64,000 nt of DNA from Akkermansia biwaensis (GCF_026072915.1 NZ_AP025943.1:2294001-2358000), one strand, 5' to 3'. Positions 33,230 through 43,276 are shown, numbered from the stretch's first letter. Numbers and translations are program-made. Notes: generated by a model from the sequence alone, not told the origin.

Positions 33230-35782
33230 TCAGCCATTCTTTTTCAAAAGCTCTATTTTTCCGCGGGAATCATTCCCTCCCACGGTTCTTACTTTGGCCC
33301 TGATGAGCAGTCCGTTGTTGGCGTGGACGCCTTCAGGCAGGGAGAGTTGGTAACAATTCTCCCGGGACGGTTTTCCTGCCAGTCCGGCGTGACGGCGGCC
33401 GTCTATCATCCTGCCGTCGCCCACTAATTCCACCTGCTCTATTTCCAGGGCATGCCGTCCTGACGTGTACGTGAACCGGACGCCCCGGAGGTTTTTCAGG
33501 TCATCCGGAGAGACGGGCCAGGCCACCCATTTCCATTCCGTGGATACTTCCGCCGGAGTCCAGTTGCCGATAGCCGAGCCTGAACCGCCTCCTTTCAAGG
33601 AGAGAGGGAGCGGTTTCGCTTCCCGGACGTATTGGCGGCATGCCCGGATGATATCGCCGGGGCGGCGCGCGGGGCTCACTCCGTGGGAATGGACCCAGGC
33701 TTCTTCCCATGCCTCCATGTCCGGAGCTTTGTCCTTGAGCCTGTTTTGGAAAAAATGCTCCCAGCGCGGCAGGTAATAATCGCGTATGAGGCCGCTCCAT
33801 AACTTTGCGGCATAATCGTTTACGGGCGGCCCCCAAATGGTGACCAGGCGTCTGGCGTTTTCCTCATAGGCGTCTTTTTCCTCCCCGGTTTTTCCGTGGG
33901 CCCGGGCAAAGGATATCCAGCGTGACAGCCGCCACGTAGGATGGCTTTCCAGAAGGGCGTCCGCCTGAAGGGCATATTCGCGGAAGCGTGCCATGCACTT
34001 CTCCGCATGTTCAGGGTTTTGTTCGTCCAAAGCTTCCAGGGCGGCCTGGATGGCCTCGTGCATGCGTATTCCAAGGTAGTGGACCGCCATTTCAACGGCA
34101 TCCTGCCGGAACAGGGGGGAATGTTCCAGCCCCTCCGTATTGACGAACAAGGCCAGGCCCCGGAGAAAATCTTCACTGGCATCGACGGAACTGCTGCGGG
34201 CGCCGGGTTTCAACTGCCAGTTGAAACGCGGGTGGTCTTTCAGATTGGAGTAAGCCGTGCTGCGGAAGAGGCTCCAAGCTGTTTTTAACGAATCCGGGCA
34301 TGCCCCGTACCTGGCCCGGCAATAGTTTTCCAGCCATTGTTCCACGTTTTCCCTGCGGTCCCGCCATGCGGCGTCCGTAACCAGTTCGTAAAGGACGTCA
34401 TTGTTCTCTATTCCTTCCGGCGCCATGCCCATGCCGGCAAGCTTCCCTTTAGAGGCCGATTCCAGGGCTTCCAGATGGCCGTTGGCATAAAAATCAATCA
34501 CGCCCGTCATCGCGCACTTGCCTCCCATGTTGGGAATAACGCTGTACACCCAGGGCTTGTTGAAGAAACCTTTGAATACATCCCAGTTCATCCCGTTGTG
34601 CCAGAATGTCTTGTTATAATCCGCAGCCAGGTCCAGAAGGAGCATTTGATCATCCGGAACCTTGCTGAGCAGCGCTTTCAGCGAGTCTGCGTTCCAAATG
34701 TGGCGCTGGTATCCGAACATCCATCCCTGCATGACCCAGACCGCATCCGGATTAACGGAGGAAATGGAACGGTACACCTGTTCTCCCAACGCGCTGAGCA
34801 TTTGATCGCGGGTTTTCGGGTCGTCCGTATTTACGGGAAGCTCCATTTCGTTGAAGGAATCCGCCAGATAATAAGTGTTTTTTCCGAATTCCTTCTGCCA
34901 TTCTTCCATGTACAGGCTCCCTATGTGGAGGAAAAGGGGATCTTCCGGAGAAAGGAAATGGGCCGCGTTTTTTTGAGGCCATCCGCCCCAGCCCAAACGG
35001 TGAAGTTTTGCCTCCGGATAAAGACGCCTGATTCCCTGGGGGACAAAGCCGGAGAATGCCGGACAAACGGGTTTCATGCCCAGGGATTTCATCCTGCGGA
35101 GGATGTTGTGCTGCATGGCGATCTGGTCCCGGTGCCAGTTGTCGTTCAGGATGCCGTCATGGTTGACAAGATTGCCCATCCTCTGCCACGGCAAATGGGC
35201 CGGACCTGTGTAAAATTCATCTATTTCCTTTTGCGTGAGGCCCAGGCGCTTCCATACGCGGACGGCAATTCCTTCCGTTGCCGCCAGGGCCAGGGGCATG
35301 TCGATGCCGTGCAGGGCCATCCAGTCGATTTCCCGCTCCCAGCGTTCCCATGTCCAGTAGGGCATGGTATAGCCGTAAGTGACGGCATTGAAGTAATAAT
35401 GATGGCGGAACGGGGAGGCAACCCTGCGCCGGGGGGTATCCGGAATCCGGGCCGGCCAGCGGATGTCCTTGTTATCCCAGGCAACCATGCCCAGTCCGTT
35501 TGTTTTGAGAAAATCGTAAAATCCGCGGCAAAGGGCCGTTCCGCTGCTGCCGCGTACGGTCAGGACCCCGCCGGAGGACTCCGTCTCAAAAACATCACAG
35601 CCGTTTTCCTGTTTGACGGCTTCCAGCTTGAGTTTGCCGGGGACGGCTTTCAGGGCGGGGACGGTCCGTTCCATGACGGAACGGGCCGCCTCCCGTTCTT
35701 CCGGTGAAAGGGAGTAGCCGGCATGCATGCAGCATAAGGCCAGCAGCGTCCCGAACAAGGTACGCAAAGGAAGTGTCGCCAT
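33230..35782 (-). CDS. Secreted alpha-N-acetylglucosaminidase, GH89
   Basis: 850 residues with a signal peptide (MATLPLRTLFGTLLALCCMHAGYS). GH89 enzymes remove terminal alpha-linked GlcNAc, in gut bacteria from gastric mucin O-glycans (GlcNAc alpha1,4 Gal) and from heparan fragments. The N-terminal domain (about 25-120) is followed by the catalytic barrel beginning near RHHYYFNAVTYGYTMPYW. The two catalytic glutamates are Glu 312 (ADSFNEMELP) and Glu 456 (GMAPEGIEN), spaced like those of human NAGLU. A C-terminal helical domain and a small beta region complete it. Together with the GH84 gene 14 kb away it indicates mucin degradation. Confidence 0.95.
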   Translation of the reverse strand: MATLPLRTLFGTLLALCCMHAGYSLSPEEREAARSVMERTVPALKAVPGKLKLEAVKQENGCDVFETESSGGVLTVRGSSGTALCRGFYDFLKTNGLGMVAWDNKDIRWPARIPDTPRRRVASPFRHHYYFNAVTYGYTMPYWTWERWEREIDWMALHGIDMPLALAATEGIAVRVWKRLGLTQKEIDEFYTGPAHLPWQRMGNLVNHDGILNDNWHRDQIAMQHNILRRMKSLGMKPVCPAFSGFVPQGIRRLYPEAKLHRLGWGGWPQKNAAHFLSPEDPLFLHIGSLYMEEWQKEFGKNTYYLADSFNEMELPVNTDDPKTRDQMLSALGEQVYRSISSVNPDAVWVMQGWMFGYQRHIWNADSLKALLSKVPDDQMLLLDLAADYNKTFWHNGMNWDVFKGFFNKPWVYSVIPNMGGKCAMTGVIDFYANGHLEALESASKGKLAGMGMAPEGIENNDVLYELVTDAAWRDRRENVEQWLENYCRARYGACPDSLKTAWSLFRSTAYSNLKDHPRFNWQLKPGARSSSVDASEDFLRGLALFVNTEGLEHSPLFRQDAVEMAVHYLGIRMHEAIQAALEALDEQNPEHAEKCMARFREYALQADALLESHPTWRLSRWISFARAHGKTGEEKDAYEENARRLVTIWGPPVNDYAAKLWSGLIRDYYLPRWEHFFQNRLKDKAPDMEAWEEAWVHSHGVSPARRPGDIIRACRQYVREAKPLPLSLKGGGSGSAIGNWTPAEVSTEWKWVAWPVSPDDLKNLRGVRFTYTSGRHALEIEQVELVGDGRMIDGRRHAGLAGKPSRENCYQLSLPEGVHANNGLLIRAKVRTVGGNDSRGKIELLKKNG

Positions 35783-35849
35783 GGTGATGACTACGGAAGG
35801 ATGAACCCTTTTCTTTTCAGAATTTTCAGCGTCTGTTCCTGATTCCCCG

Positions 35850-35887
35850 AAAAAGCAAAACCCCCCGCATGGGTGAATGCGGGGGGC
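35850..35887 (-). terminator. Rho-independent terminator of the mcsA-mcsB-clpC operon
   Basis: On the minus strand, CCCCCCGCAT and ATGCGGGGGG pair perfectly (10 bp, 6-nt loop) and are followed by TTTTGCTTTTTC. It lies 23 bases past the clpC stop. Confidence 0.9.
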
Positions 35888-35909
35888 CTGCCGGTTCCGT
35901 AGGGAAGAA

Positions 35910-38504
35910 TTATTCCGCCTTGGGCTTGGGTTTGGGTTTGCGCGGCGCCCTCTTGCGCGGCGTTTTCACCTTTTCTGCGGGTTTGTCGGCAATGTGCAGG
36001 AAGTTGAGCGTTTCCGCCCCGTCCGTCTGCACGGCTTCGATCTTGTCTCCGGCCTTCACGTCTCCACGCAGCAGCGCTTCCGCCAGCGGGTCTTCCAGCA
36101 GGCGTTCGATCGCGCGGCGCATGGGGCGCGCTCCGTATTGCGGATCGTACCCATTCTTGATGATCAGGCTCAGGGCTTCCGGGCTCAGGGACAGGGCGAT
36201 GTCCTTGGCCTTGAGGCGGGAGATGAGCTTGTCCGCCTCCAGCTGCACGATGTGTTCCAGATCGTCCCGTTCCAGCATGCGGAAGACGGAGATTTCGTCA
36301 AAGCGGTTGAGAAATTCCGGACGGAACTGCTTGCGCGCTTCCTCAAGGATTTTTTCCCTCATGGCGGCGTAGTCCGCCTTGTCGGAGGCCATGGCTCCGA
36401 AGCCCATGGTGCTCTGCCTCTTGGCGGAGGCGGCCCCCACGTTGGAGGTCAGGATGATGATGGTGTTGCGGAAGTTGATCTTGCGGCCCAGGGAATCCGT
36501 CACGCTGCCTTCCTCCAGAATCTGGAGAAGCAGGTTCATGACATCCGGGTGGGCTTTTTCCACTTCGTCAAACAGGATGACGGAGTAGGGCCTGCGGCGC
36601 ACGGCTTCCGTGAGCTGGCCGCCTTCGTCATGGCCTACGTAGCCGGGAGGAGAACCGATGAGGCGGGACGTGGTGTGTTTTTCCATGTACTCGCTCATGT
36701 CCACCTGGATCAGGGCGTCCGCGGTGCCGAACATGATTTCCGCCAGGTTGCGCGCCAGGTAGGTCTTGCCTACGCCGGTGGGCCCCAGGAAAAGGAAGGA
36801 GCCGATCGGGCGGCGCGGGTCCTTGATGTCCGCGCGGCTGCGCCGCAGGGCGCGGGCGATGGCGGAGGCCGCCTCGTCCTGGCCGATGACTTTGCTTTTC
36901 AGTTCTTCCTCCATGCGGAGAAGCTTGGTGGTTTCCTTTTCCTCCATCCGGGCCAGCGGAATGCCGGTCCATTTGGCGAGAACGGCCATCACGTCTTCTT
37001 CCGTGACGGGGACATAGTTGGTTTCGTAGGACGTGCGCCAGGCGTCCAGCATGTTCTGGAGTTCCCTGCCTGCCTGCTTTTCTTCGTCGCGGATATGGGC
37101 CGCTTCTTCAAAAAGCTGGGCGCCCACGGCCTGGGTCTTGCGCTCCTTGAGTTCCTCGATGCGGGTTTCCATCTGGCTGATGTTGTCGGGCCGGGTCATC
37201 TGGGAGACGCGCTTGCGCGCACCGGCTTCGTCCAGGATGTCGATGGCCTTGTCCGGCAGGAAGCGCCCCGTCAGGTAGCGGTGGGAGAGCTTGGCCGCGG
37301 CTTCCACGGCCTCCTTCGTGTAGTGCACCTTGTGGTGTTCCTCATACTTGGGCTGGATGCCCGCGAGTATCTGGATGGTGTCCTCCACGGAGGGTTCCCC
37401 CACCTGCACCTGCTGGAAGCGGCGTTCCAGGGCGGCGTCCTTCTCAATGTGCTTTCTGTACTCATTGAGCGTGGTGGCGCCGATGGCCTGGAGCTCCCCG
37501 CGGGAAAGGGCGGGCTTGATGATGTTGGAGGCGTCCATGGAGCCTTCCGCAGAACCGGCGCCCACGATGGTGTGCAGTTCGTCGATGAAGAGAATGACGT
37601 TGCCTTCCCGGCGTATTTCGTCCATCACGGCCTTGAGCCGTTCTTCAAACTGGCCGCGGTACTTCGTGCCCGCCACCATCAGCGCCAGGTCCAGGGAGAT
37701 GACCCTCTTGCTGCGCAGGAGTTCCGGAACGTGGCCCTGGGCTATTTCCTGGGCCAGTCCTTCCACGATGGCGGTTTTGCCCACCCCGGCTTCTCCCAGC
37801 AGAACAGGGTTGTTCTTGTTCCGGCGGCACAGAATCTGGATGACGCGTTCGATTTCCGAGGAGCGGCCGATGACGGGGTCCATCTTGCCGTCGCGGGCAA
37901 GATGGGTCATGTCGCGGCCGAACGCCTGGAGGGCGGGCGTCTTGGATTTCTGCTGCCTGGAATAGGCGGGGGCTGCGGGTTCGTCCGAAGGGATGGCGGA
38001 GGAGTCGTTTTCCTCTTCCTCGTCATCGTCGTCCGGAATGATGTTGTCTTCATCCGCGTCCATCTGGTATTTGGGCGTGAGTACGTCCAGCAGTTCCCGG
38101 CGGGCCTGTTCCAGATCCACGCCGAAGTGGCGCAGAATCTGTCCTGCCACGCCGTCGCCGTCCCGGATGAGGCCCAGGAGAAGGTGTTCCGTTCCCACAT
38201 AGGTGTGGTTGAGTTCCTGGGCTTCCCTGTTGGCCAGGGCCAGGACCTTGCGCACCCGGGGGGTGTAGGGGATGTTGCCTTCGGCCTGGGGTTCCGTGCC
38301 CCGGCCTATCTGCTGCTCCACCTGCTGGCGCACGGCGTTGAGCTCCACCCCCAGGTTTTCCAGGATGGTGACGGCCACGCCCTTGCCCAGTTTGAGAAGG
38401 CCGAGAAGAAGGTGTTCGGTTCCTATATAGTGATGATTGAAGCGGTCCGCTTCCCGGCGCGCGTGCGCCAGTACTTGTTGCGCCCTGGGCGTAAAGTTAT
38501 TCAT
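35910..38504 (-). CDS. clpC: ATP-dependent Clp protease ATPase subunit ClpC
   Basis: 864 residues. Two N-terminal Clp repeats (about 1-145; [14 protein letters not shown] and [14 protein letters not shown]) are followed by an acidic linker rich in Asp/Glu (150-170). Two AAA modules carry Walker A 237-244 (GEAGVGKT) and 574-581 (GPTGVGKT). Between them lies the middle domain with a UVR-like helix (about 445-485) that in Bacillus binds McsB/MecA. ClpC unfolds substrates for ClpP; with McsB it degrades arginine-phosphorylated proteins. The tail ends in an unusual Lys/Arg/Pro-rich extension ([12 protein letters not shown]). Third gene of mcsA-mcsB-clpC; spacing to mcsB 30 bases. Confidence 0.96.
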   Translation of the reverse strand: MNNFTPRAQQVLAHARREADRFNHHYIGTEHLLLGLLKLGKGVAVTILENLGVELNAVRQQVEQQIGRGTEPQAEGNIPYTPRVRKVLALANREAQELNHTYVGTEHLLLGLIRDGDGVAGQILRHFGVDLEQARRELLDVLTPKYQMDADEDNIIPDDDDEEEENDSSAIPSDEPAAPAYSRQQKSKTPALQAFGRDMTHLARDGKMDPVIGRSSEIERVIQILCRRNKNNPVLLGEAGVGKTAIVEGLAQEIAQGHVPELLRSKRVISLDLALMVAGTKYRGQFEERLKAVMDEIRREGNVILFIDELHTIVGAGSAEGSMDASNIIKPALSRGELQAIGATTLNEYRKHIEKDAALERRFQQVQVGEPSVEDTIQILAGIQPKYEEHHKVHYTKEAVEAAAKLSHRYLTGRFLPDKAIDILDEAGARKRVSQMTRPDNISQMETRIEELKERKTQAVGAQLFEEAAHIRDEEKQAGRELQNMLDAWRTSYETNYVPVTEEDVMAVLAKWTGIPLARMEEKETTKLLRMEEELKSKVIGQDEAASAIARALRRSRADIKDPRRPIGSFLFLGPTGVGKTYLARNLAEIMFGTADALIQVDMSEYMEKHTTSRLIGSPPGYVGHDEGGQLTEAVRRRPYSVILFDEVEKAHPDVMNLLLQILEEGSVTDSLGRKINFRNTIIILTSNVGAASAKRQSTMGFGAMASDKADYAAMREKILEEARKQFRPEFLNRFDEISVFRMLERDDLEHIVQLEADKLISRLKAKDIALSLSPEALSLIIKNGYDPQYGARPMRRAIERLLEDPLAEALLRGDVKAGDKIEAVQTDGAETLNFLHIADKPAEKVKTPRKRAPRKPKPKPKAE

Positions 38505-38534
38505 ATATGTTATGGAAAATATTTCTTGGTTGCA

Positions 38535-39590
38535 TTAGCTTCCGGAGAGTTCCTTCCGGATGATGTCCGCGCGGATCTGGTCCCTGTCTTCCGAGCTTGT
38601 CTGCTCCGTGGTGGACAGGCGCGCCAGGTGGGCCGGCTGGATGTTGAGTATGGTTTTATTGACGTGTTTCAATGCCTGGTGGGAAAAGATGTCCAGAGAC
38701 GCTCCCATGCGGAGGAAGGAGAGCAGCCCCAGCGCCTCCTGGGTGGAAAGCAGGGTGGCGTTGGTCAGCAGCCCGTAAGCGCGGGAAACGCGGTCCTTCA
38801 CCTGGAGGGAGGCGGACTGGAGCAGCTTTCTGCGGGCGTTCCATTCCTGGTGCGCCAGGTCGGACGTGAACCGGGTCATGCGTTCCACGATTTGTTCCTC
38901 GCTGTCGCCCAGCGTGGACTGGTTGGAAATCTGGAACAGGTTGCCGGTGGCTTCCGTGCCTTCGCCGTACAGGCCGCGCACGGTGATGTTGAGCTGCACG
39001 GCCGCCTGGACGACCTGCTGCATCTGTTCGGAAATGACCAGGCCGGGCAGGTGCATCATCACGGAGGCCCTCATGCCCGTGCCCAGGTTGGTGGGGCAGG
39101 CGGTGAGGTAGCCCAGGCGCGTGTTGTATGCGTACGGGAGCTTGGCTTCCAGCCCGGAGTCTATCTTGGACACGGCGTTCCATGCCTTCTTGAGCTGGAT
39201 GCCGGGGAGGATGTACTGCAGGCGCAGGTGGTCCTCCTCATTGAACAGGATGCTGGCATTCTGGTTGCGGGAAATGAGCACGGCGCAGCCTTCCGAACGT
39301 GCGGCCAGCTCCCGCGAGATGAGGTGGCGCTCCACCAGCAGCTGCTTCTGCTGCTGGTTCAGTTCGGAAAGTTCCGCGTAATAGCCGCCCTTCATGGCGG
39401 GGAGTTGGCGCGCCTCCGCGGAGGTAAGGGCCAGGGTGTCCGCGCGCTGCTGGCGCGTGGCCCAGCCGGGGAAGGGGGTAGCCGTCAAATTCCGGGCCAG
39501 GCGGATGCGGGAGGTGAGCACGATGTCGTGCTCGTCTTTGGATTCCACCATCCACTTGGCGGGATTGTTGAGTAAATCGTCAAAGAGCAT
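38535..39590 (-). CDS. mcsB: Protein arginine kinase McsB
   Basis: 351 residues, ATP:guanido phosphotransferase fold. VLTSRIRLARN and the catalytic loop LTACPTNLGTGMRAS (Cys 165) are the family fingerprints. McsB phosphorylates arginines of unfolded proteins, marking them for ClpC-ClpP; it needs McsA as activator. The arginine-binding and nucleotide residues appear complete. It lies directly downstream of mcsA (5 bases between), as in Firmicutes. Confidence 0.95.
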   Translation of the reverse strand: MLFDDLLNNPAKWMVESKDEHDIVLTSRIRLARNLTATPFPGWATRQQRADTLALTSAEARQLPAMKGGYYAELSELNQQQKQLLVERHLISRELAARSEGCAVLISRNQNASILFNEEDHLRLQYILPGIQLKKAWNAVSKIDSGLEAKLPYAYNTRLGYLTACPTNLGTGMRASVMMHLPGLVISEQMQQVVQAAVQLNITVRGLYGEGTEATGNLFQISNQSTLGDSEEQIVERMTRFTSDLAHQEWNARRKLLQSASLQVKDRVSRAYGLLTNATLLSTQEALGLLSFLRMGASLDIFSHQALKHVNKTILNIQPAHLARLSTTEQTSSEDRDQIRADIIRKELSGS

Positions 39591-39595
39591 GAATG

Positions 39596-40132
39596 TTAAT
39601 TGGTCGGCGTACGCAGTTGTTTGATTTGATCGCGCAGCTTGGCCGCCCGTTCATAATCTTCCCTTGCTACTGCCAGAGAGAGTTGTTGTTCCAGGTCGCT
39701 GATGGTTTGGGTTTCCGTTTCACGTTTTTCCGCTCTTGCGGGCGTTTTGCCGTGGTGGTGGGAGTCCGGCTGTATCTGGGCCAGGAGGGGCAGGATTTCT
39801 TCTTCAAAGACGTTGTAGCACTCGCTGCATCCCAGGCGGCCCACGTTCTTGTAGTCCTGAAGAGTAAAGGAGCAGATCGGGCAGTTGGTCAGGGGAAGGG
39901 ACTGAAGCGCCGGAATGGGCGCGGGAGAGTCCTCCCCTCCCTTTGTGCCGAATTGCCCCTGAAGGTTCGGAAACAGTTTTTCCGCCAGATCAAAGGCGTC
40001 CGGGTCCAGCAGGCCCCGCTCCTGGGCGCATTTGGCGCAGAGGCAGAATTTGGTGGACTTGCCGTTGATGATCTGTGTCAGGAACACCGTTGCCGGTGCA
40101 GAGCATATCTCACATTTTTTCACAACCCGCAT
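39596..40132 (-). CDS. mcsA: McsA-like activator with zinc fingers and UVR motif
   Basis: 178 residues. Four CxxC pairs in two treble-clef-like fingers: CEICSAP and CAKCAQE at the N-terminus, CPICSF and CSECYNV in the middle. A C-terminal UvrB/UvrC-type helix pair follows (about 145-173, LEQQLSLAVAREDYERAAKLRDQI). This is the domain order of Firmicutes McsA, which activates McsB. First gene of the operon. No CtsR gene precedes it, unlike Bacillus, so another regulator must act. Confidence 0.93.
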   Translation of the reverse strand: MRVVKKCEICSAPATVFLTQIINGKSTKFCLCAKCAQERGLLDPDAFDLAEKLFPNLQGQFGTKGGEDSPAPIPALQSLPLTNCPICSFTLQDYKNVGRLGCSECYNVFEEEILPLLAQIQPDSHHHGKTPARAEKRETETQTISDLEQQLSLAVAREDYERAAKLRDQIKQLRTPTN

Positions 40133-40199
40133 TATAAGCCCGCACCCTGTTTTGGACTAGAAGACTGCGTGTCATGGATTGTCATGAAAAAGGGCCTTC

Positions 40200-41060
40200 T
40201 TATTGTAATGGGGATGATTTCTTTCCGCGCTGCTTGAGCAAACCGCATCTGGAAGAATACAAATACGCTATGCAGAAGATCACGCCCAGCACCAGAATGA
40301 TGGTTGCCCCCAGGTGCCAGCCCAGCGGGAAAGAGAGGTAAAAGGCGAGTACGGAGCCGAGCGCCCCGATCAGTCCGCCGCCCCAGAAAAGGTGGGAAGG
40401 CTTGTTGGTGAGCATGTACACCGTGGCGGCGGGCCCCACGAGCAGCCCCAGCGTCAGAAAGGCCCCCACAGCCTGGAGGGAGGAGACCAGCACCAGGATG
40501 ATGAGGGTGAAGATGCCATAGCTGATCAGCCGGGAGGGAATGCCCAGGGTGGTGGCGATGTCCGGGTCGAACAGGTAAATCAGGATGGGGCGCCGGAAAA
40601 GCAGCAGCGTCAGCACGCTGGCGGCGCTGATGGCGAAGGCGATCCACAGGTCGGAGTCCGACAGGCTCATGATGGAGCCGAACAGCCAGTCGTCTATCTT
40701 CTGCTGGAGGCCCAGCCGGACCAGGACGATGAAGCCGGCGGCAAACGCCGTGGTATGCAGGATGGACAGGGCGGTATCCTGGTTCAGCCTGGACGTGCGG
40801 GACACGAACAGTGAGCCCAGCCCCACCAGCAGGGCGGCCACCACGGCCCCCAGCAGCAGGCTCCAGCGCGTCAGGCCGAACATCAGCACGGCCACCGCGA
40901 TTCCCGGCAGCAGCGCGCAGGAGAGCGTGCCGATCTGCAGCGCGGATTTTTTCAGGATCACCAGCCCGCTGACGAAGCCGTTGGCAAAGCCGATCATGAG
41001 ACACGCCAGCAGGGAGCGCTGGGCGATGGGTTCCCGGAGAAATTGAAGAAAGTCATCCAT
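40200..41060 (-). CDS. znuB: Zinc/manganese ABC transporter permease (ZnuB-like)
   Basis: 286 residues with about eight hydrophobic spans and the ABC-3 permease pattern: SLLACLMIGFANGFVSG at the start, SCALLPGIAVAVLMFG, DTALSILHTTAFAAG, SSLQAVGAFLTLGLLVGPAATV. It forms the membrane channel for the ATPase ZnuC. Zinc rather than manganese is inferred from the His-rich binding protein of the same operon. Last gene of the operon, 19 bases after znuC. Confidence 0.93.
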   Translation of the reverse strand: MDDFLQFLREPIAQRSLLACLMIGFANGFVSGLVILKKSALQIGTLSCALLPGIAVAVLMFGLTRWSLLLGAVVAALLVGLGSLFVSRTSRLNQDTALSILHTTAFAAGFIVLVRLGLQQKIDDWLFGSIMSLSDSDLWIAFAISAASVLTLLLFRRPILIYLFDPDIATTLGIPSRLISYGIFTLIILVLVSSLQAVGAFLTLGLLVGPAATVYMLTNKPSHLFWGGGLIGALGSVLAFYLSFPLGWHLGATIILVLGVIFCIAYLYSSRCGLLKQRGKKSSPLQ

Positions 41061-41079
41061 AACGTGAAAAATTGTCCAG

Positions 41080-41865
41080 TCAGGCGTTCATTCCGTATGT
41101 TTCCCGTATCCGTTCCGGGGAAAGCACCTCCTGCGCCGGACCGAAAGCGACCAGGTCGCGGTTCATCAGCAGAACCGTATCGAAGATTTCCGCCGCCGTG
41201 TTCAAATCGTGGTGGGAGGCGATGACTAGGCGGCCCTCCCCGGCCAGGGAATCCAGCAGGCGTCCCAGGGACTGGCAAGCGGGGGCGTCCAGGCCCGTGA
41301 ACGGTTCGTCCAGCAGGAGGACGTGCGCTTCCTGCGCCAGGGCGCGCGCCAGGAAGGCCCGCTGCTGCTGGCCGCCGGAAAGCTCGGAAATCTGGCGTTC
41401 CGCCAGGTGCTCCAGACCGAGCACGTGCAGGGACTTTTCCACAATCTCCCGGTCGTGCCCGGAGAATTTTTTCCACAGGCCCAGGGCCGGGTAGCGGCCC
41501 ATTTCCACGAGGGCGCGCACGGTGATGGGGAAGGACCAGTCCACGTCGGAGCGCTGGGGCAGGTAGGCGATTTCCCTCGGCATGTCATGAAGGGGGTTCC
41601 CGTTCCACAGAATGTTGCCGGCATCCGGATGAATCAGCCCCGCCAGCGCCTTGATCAGGGTGGATTTTCCCGCGCCGTTGGGGCCCATCAGGGCCAGCGT
41701 GTGCCCGCAGGTTATGGAAAAGCCGATGTCGTGGAGGGCGAGCAGCCTGCCGTAATACACGGTGACGTTCTCCACATCCAGGCGGTGGCGCTCCGGATGG
41801 CTGGCATGGGCGCCCCAGCAGATGTGGTCCTGGGCGCAGTGAGGGGAGGGGGCGCTTATTTCCAT
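41080..41865 (-). CDS. znuC: Zinc ABC transporter ATP-binding protein (ZnuC-like)
   Basis: About 261 residues from MEISAPSPH; the frame stays open upstream through the neighbouring gene. Walker A GPNGAGKST (61-69), Q-loop AYLPQRSDVDWSFP, signature ELSGGQQQRAFLARAL and Walker B VLLLDEPFTGLD are complete. The short His-containing leader (CAQDHICWGAHASHPERH) ahead of the ABC domain is unusual and could bind zinc. The start overlaps the end of the small gene before it by 10 bases. Confidence 0.93.
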   Translation of the reverse strand: MEISAPSPHCAQDHICWGAHASHPERHRLDVENVTVYYGRLLALHDIGFSITCGHTLALMGPNGAGKSTLIKALAGLIHPDAGNILWNGNPLHDMPREIAYLPQRSDVDWSFPITVRALVEMGRYPALGLWKKFSGHDREIVEKSLHVLGLEHLAERQISELSGGQQQRAFLARALAQEAHVLLLDEPFTGLDAPACQSLGRLLDSLAGEGRLVIASHHDLNTAAEIFDTVLLMNRDLVAFGPAQEVLSPERIRETYGMNA

Positions 41866-42290
41866 GAGAAGGAGTACGTATCGTTCAATGAAGGGCCGAA
41901 AGACCACCGGGTGACGGAAGCGGCCTGCCTGCCTTCTGGTTCCAGTTCCAGCGTCACGGGAGTGTCCGGCGTGCCTTCCGGCCATTGGGCGGAAACGGTG
42001 AGCGTGGCGGAACTTCCCTTCAGGGGAAGGCGGCACTCCACTTCTTCATGCAGCCTCGGATTCTCCGCCTTCCAGAGAACGGCGTCCCCGGAGGCTATGG
42101 AAATGTTCCTGGGCCGGTGGGCGCATTTGACCGTAATGACGGTGGGAACGCCCTGTGCGGCAGTCTCCTGGGCGGGATGCGGGACGGCCTGTTCCGCCGG
42201 AGTGCCGGAAGTCATCTTGTAAAGCGCCAATCCCAGCAGGACGGCCCCCGCCAGGGCGGGAAAAAATTGTCTCAAGGGGGAACTGGTCAT
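41856..42290 (-). CDS. Small exported/anchored protein inside the zinc operon
   Basis: 144 residues with an N-terminal hydrophobic anchor or signal (LRQFFPALAGAVLLGLALY, about 7-25). The rest looks like one small beta domain (VPTVITVKCAH, EVECRLPLKGSSATLTVSAQWP). Not recognised. It overlaps znuA (4 bases, ATGA) and znuC (10 bases), so it is translated as part of the uptake system. A role in periplasmic zinc delivery or in stabilising ZnuA is an inference from position only. Confidence 0.8.
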   Translation of the reverse strand: MTSSPLRQFFPALAGAVLLGLALYKMTSGTPAEQAVPHPAQETAAQGVPTVITVKCAHRPRNISIASGDAVLWKAENPRLHEEVECRLPLKGSSATLTVSAQWPEGTPDTPVTLELEPEGRQAASVTRWSFGPSLNDTYSFSWK

Positions 42291-43234
42291 GGTTTCCGGG
42301 CCGGGGAAAGGGCTTCCTTGATAATCTGGACGTTCTGTTTGAACATGCTTTCAAAGTCGTGCCCGTCCGGGGACAGGCCGTCCGTATTGACGGGCTTGGC
42401 GACGGAAATGTTCAAGGACTTGGCTATTTCATTCAGGCTCTTGGGATTGGAGGAGTATTCCGGAAAAACGGCCTTCACCTTCGCTTCCCGGAGTTTTTTC
42501 AGCGTGGCCGCCAGTTGGGCGGAATTCCCCTCGTCTTCACGGCTCACCCCCTGCATGCTGATGCTGCGGAAGCCGAATTCCCGGCAGAAATGGTTCATGG
42601 CCGCATGGCCGGTCACCAGGATGCGGTCCGCTTCCGGGATGCCGGAAAGCTCCGTTCTGGCCCAGGCGGAAAGGCGGTCCATCTTCCGGTTCCATTGGGA
42701 GAGCCCGGCTGCGTAATCCTCCTTGTGGGCCGGGTCCATGTTGGCGAGCACGGCGGCCAGGGCGCGCGCGGCCCTCTTCATGTTGGCGGGGGTGTGCCAC
42801 CAGTGGGGATCGTTGGGGCCGTGGGAGCAGGAGCCGTCTTCCGCGTGGTCGTGATGGTCGTGTTCCGCGGAATCGGCGGCTACGGGCACGTCCGGGATGG
42901 ATGCCCCCAGGTCCACGATCTGCGCCCGGGAGCCCAGGGCGTCTTTCAGCCGTGGAAGGTACGGCTCCAGATTCTTGCCGGAGGCCAACACCAGCCGCGC
43001 CTGTCCCGCCGCGGCAATATCCTGCGGCGCGGGCTCGAAACTGTGCAGGTTGCCGTTGGGTTTCAGCAAATCCGTGACCTGGACGTGGCTGCCGCCCAGC
43101 GCGCGCGCCATGTCCCCCAGCACGGGGTGCAGGGCCGCGATCTTCAAGGCGGGGGCCTCCTGGGCGCCCAGAGTACAGAACAGGCCCAGAAGACACAGAA
43201 AAGGAATTAAAACGCGCCGGAGCATGCCTTCCAT
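42287..43234 (-). CDS. znuA: Zinc ABC transporter substrate-binding protein (ZnuA-like)
   Basis: About 315 residues. Start taken as MEGMLRRVLIPF, giving a signal peptide ending GAQ; a start three codons later is equally possible. Cluster A-1 binding protein: a metal His in KPNGNLHSFEPAPQD, a His/Asp-rich loop (about 125-150, EHDHHDHAEDGSCSHG) typical of zinc binders, PHWWHTPANM, and VTGHAAMNHFCREFG. The loop argues for zinc over manganese. First gene of znuA - small protein - znuC - znuB. Confidence 0.92.
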   Translation of the reverse strand: MEGMLRRVLIPFLCLLGLFCTLGAQEAPALKIAALHPVLGDMARALGGSHVQVTDLLKPNGNLHSFEPAPQDIAAAGQARLVLASGKNLEPYLPRLKDALGSRAQIVDLGASIPDVPVAADSAEHDHHDHAEDGSCSHGPNDPHWWHTPANMKRAARALAAVLANMDPAHKEDYAAGLSQWNRKMDRLSAWARTELSGIPEADRILVTGHAAMNHFCREFGFRSISMQGVSREDEGNSAQLAATLKKLREAKVKAVFPEYSSNPKSLNEIAKSLNISVAKPVNTDGLSPDGHDFESMFKQNVQIIKEALSPARKP

Positions 43235-43276
43235 TATGGTGCGCCCGGCAGGGGATGCAATGGTCAAATTTGTCTT

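Noticed and set aside
35877-39575. Open frame of over 1200 codons on the plus strand
   Set aside because: It is exactly antisense to clpC and mcsB, has no family motif or signal, and is a by-product of high GC third positions.
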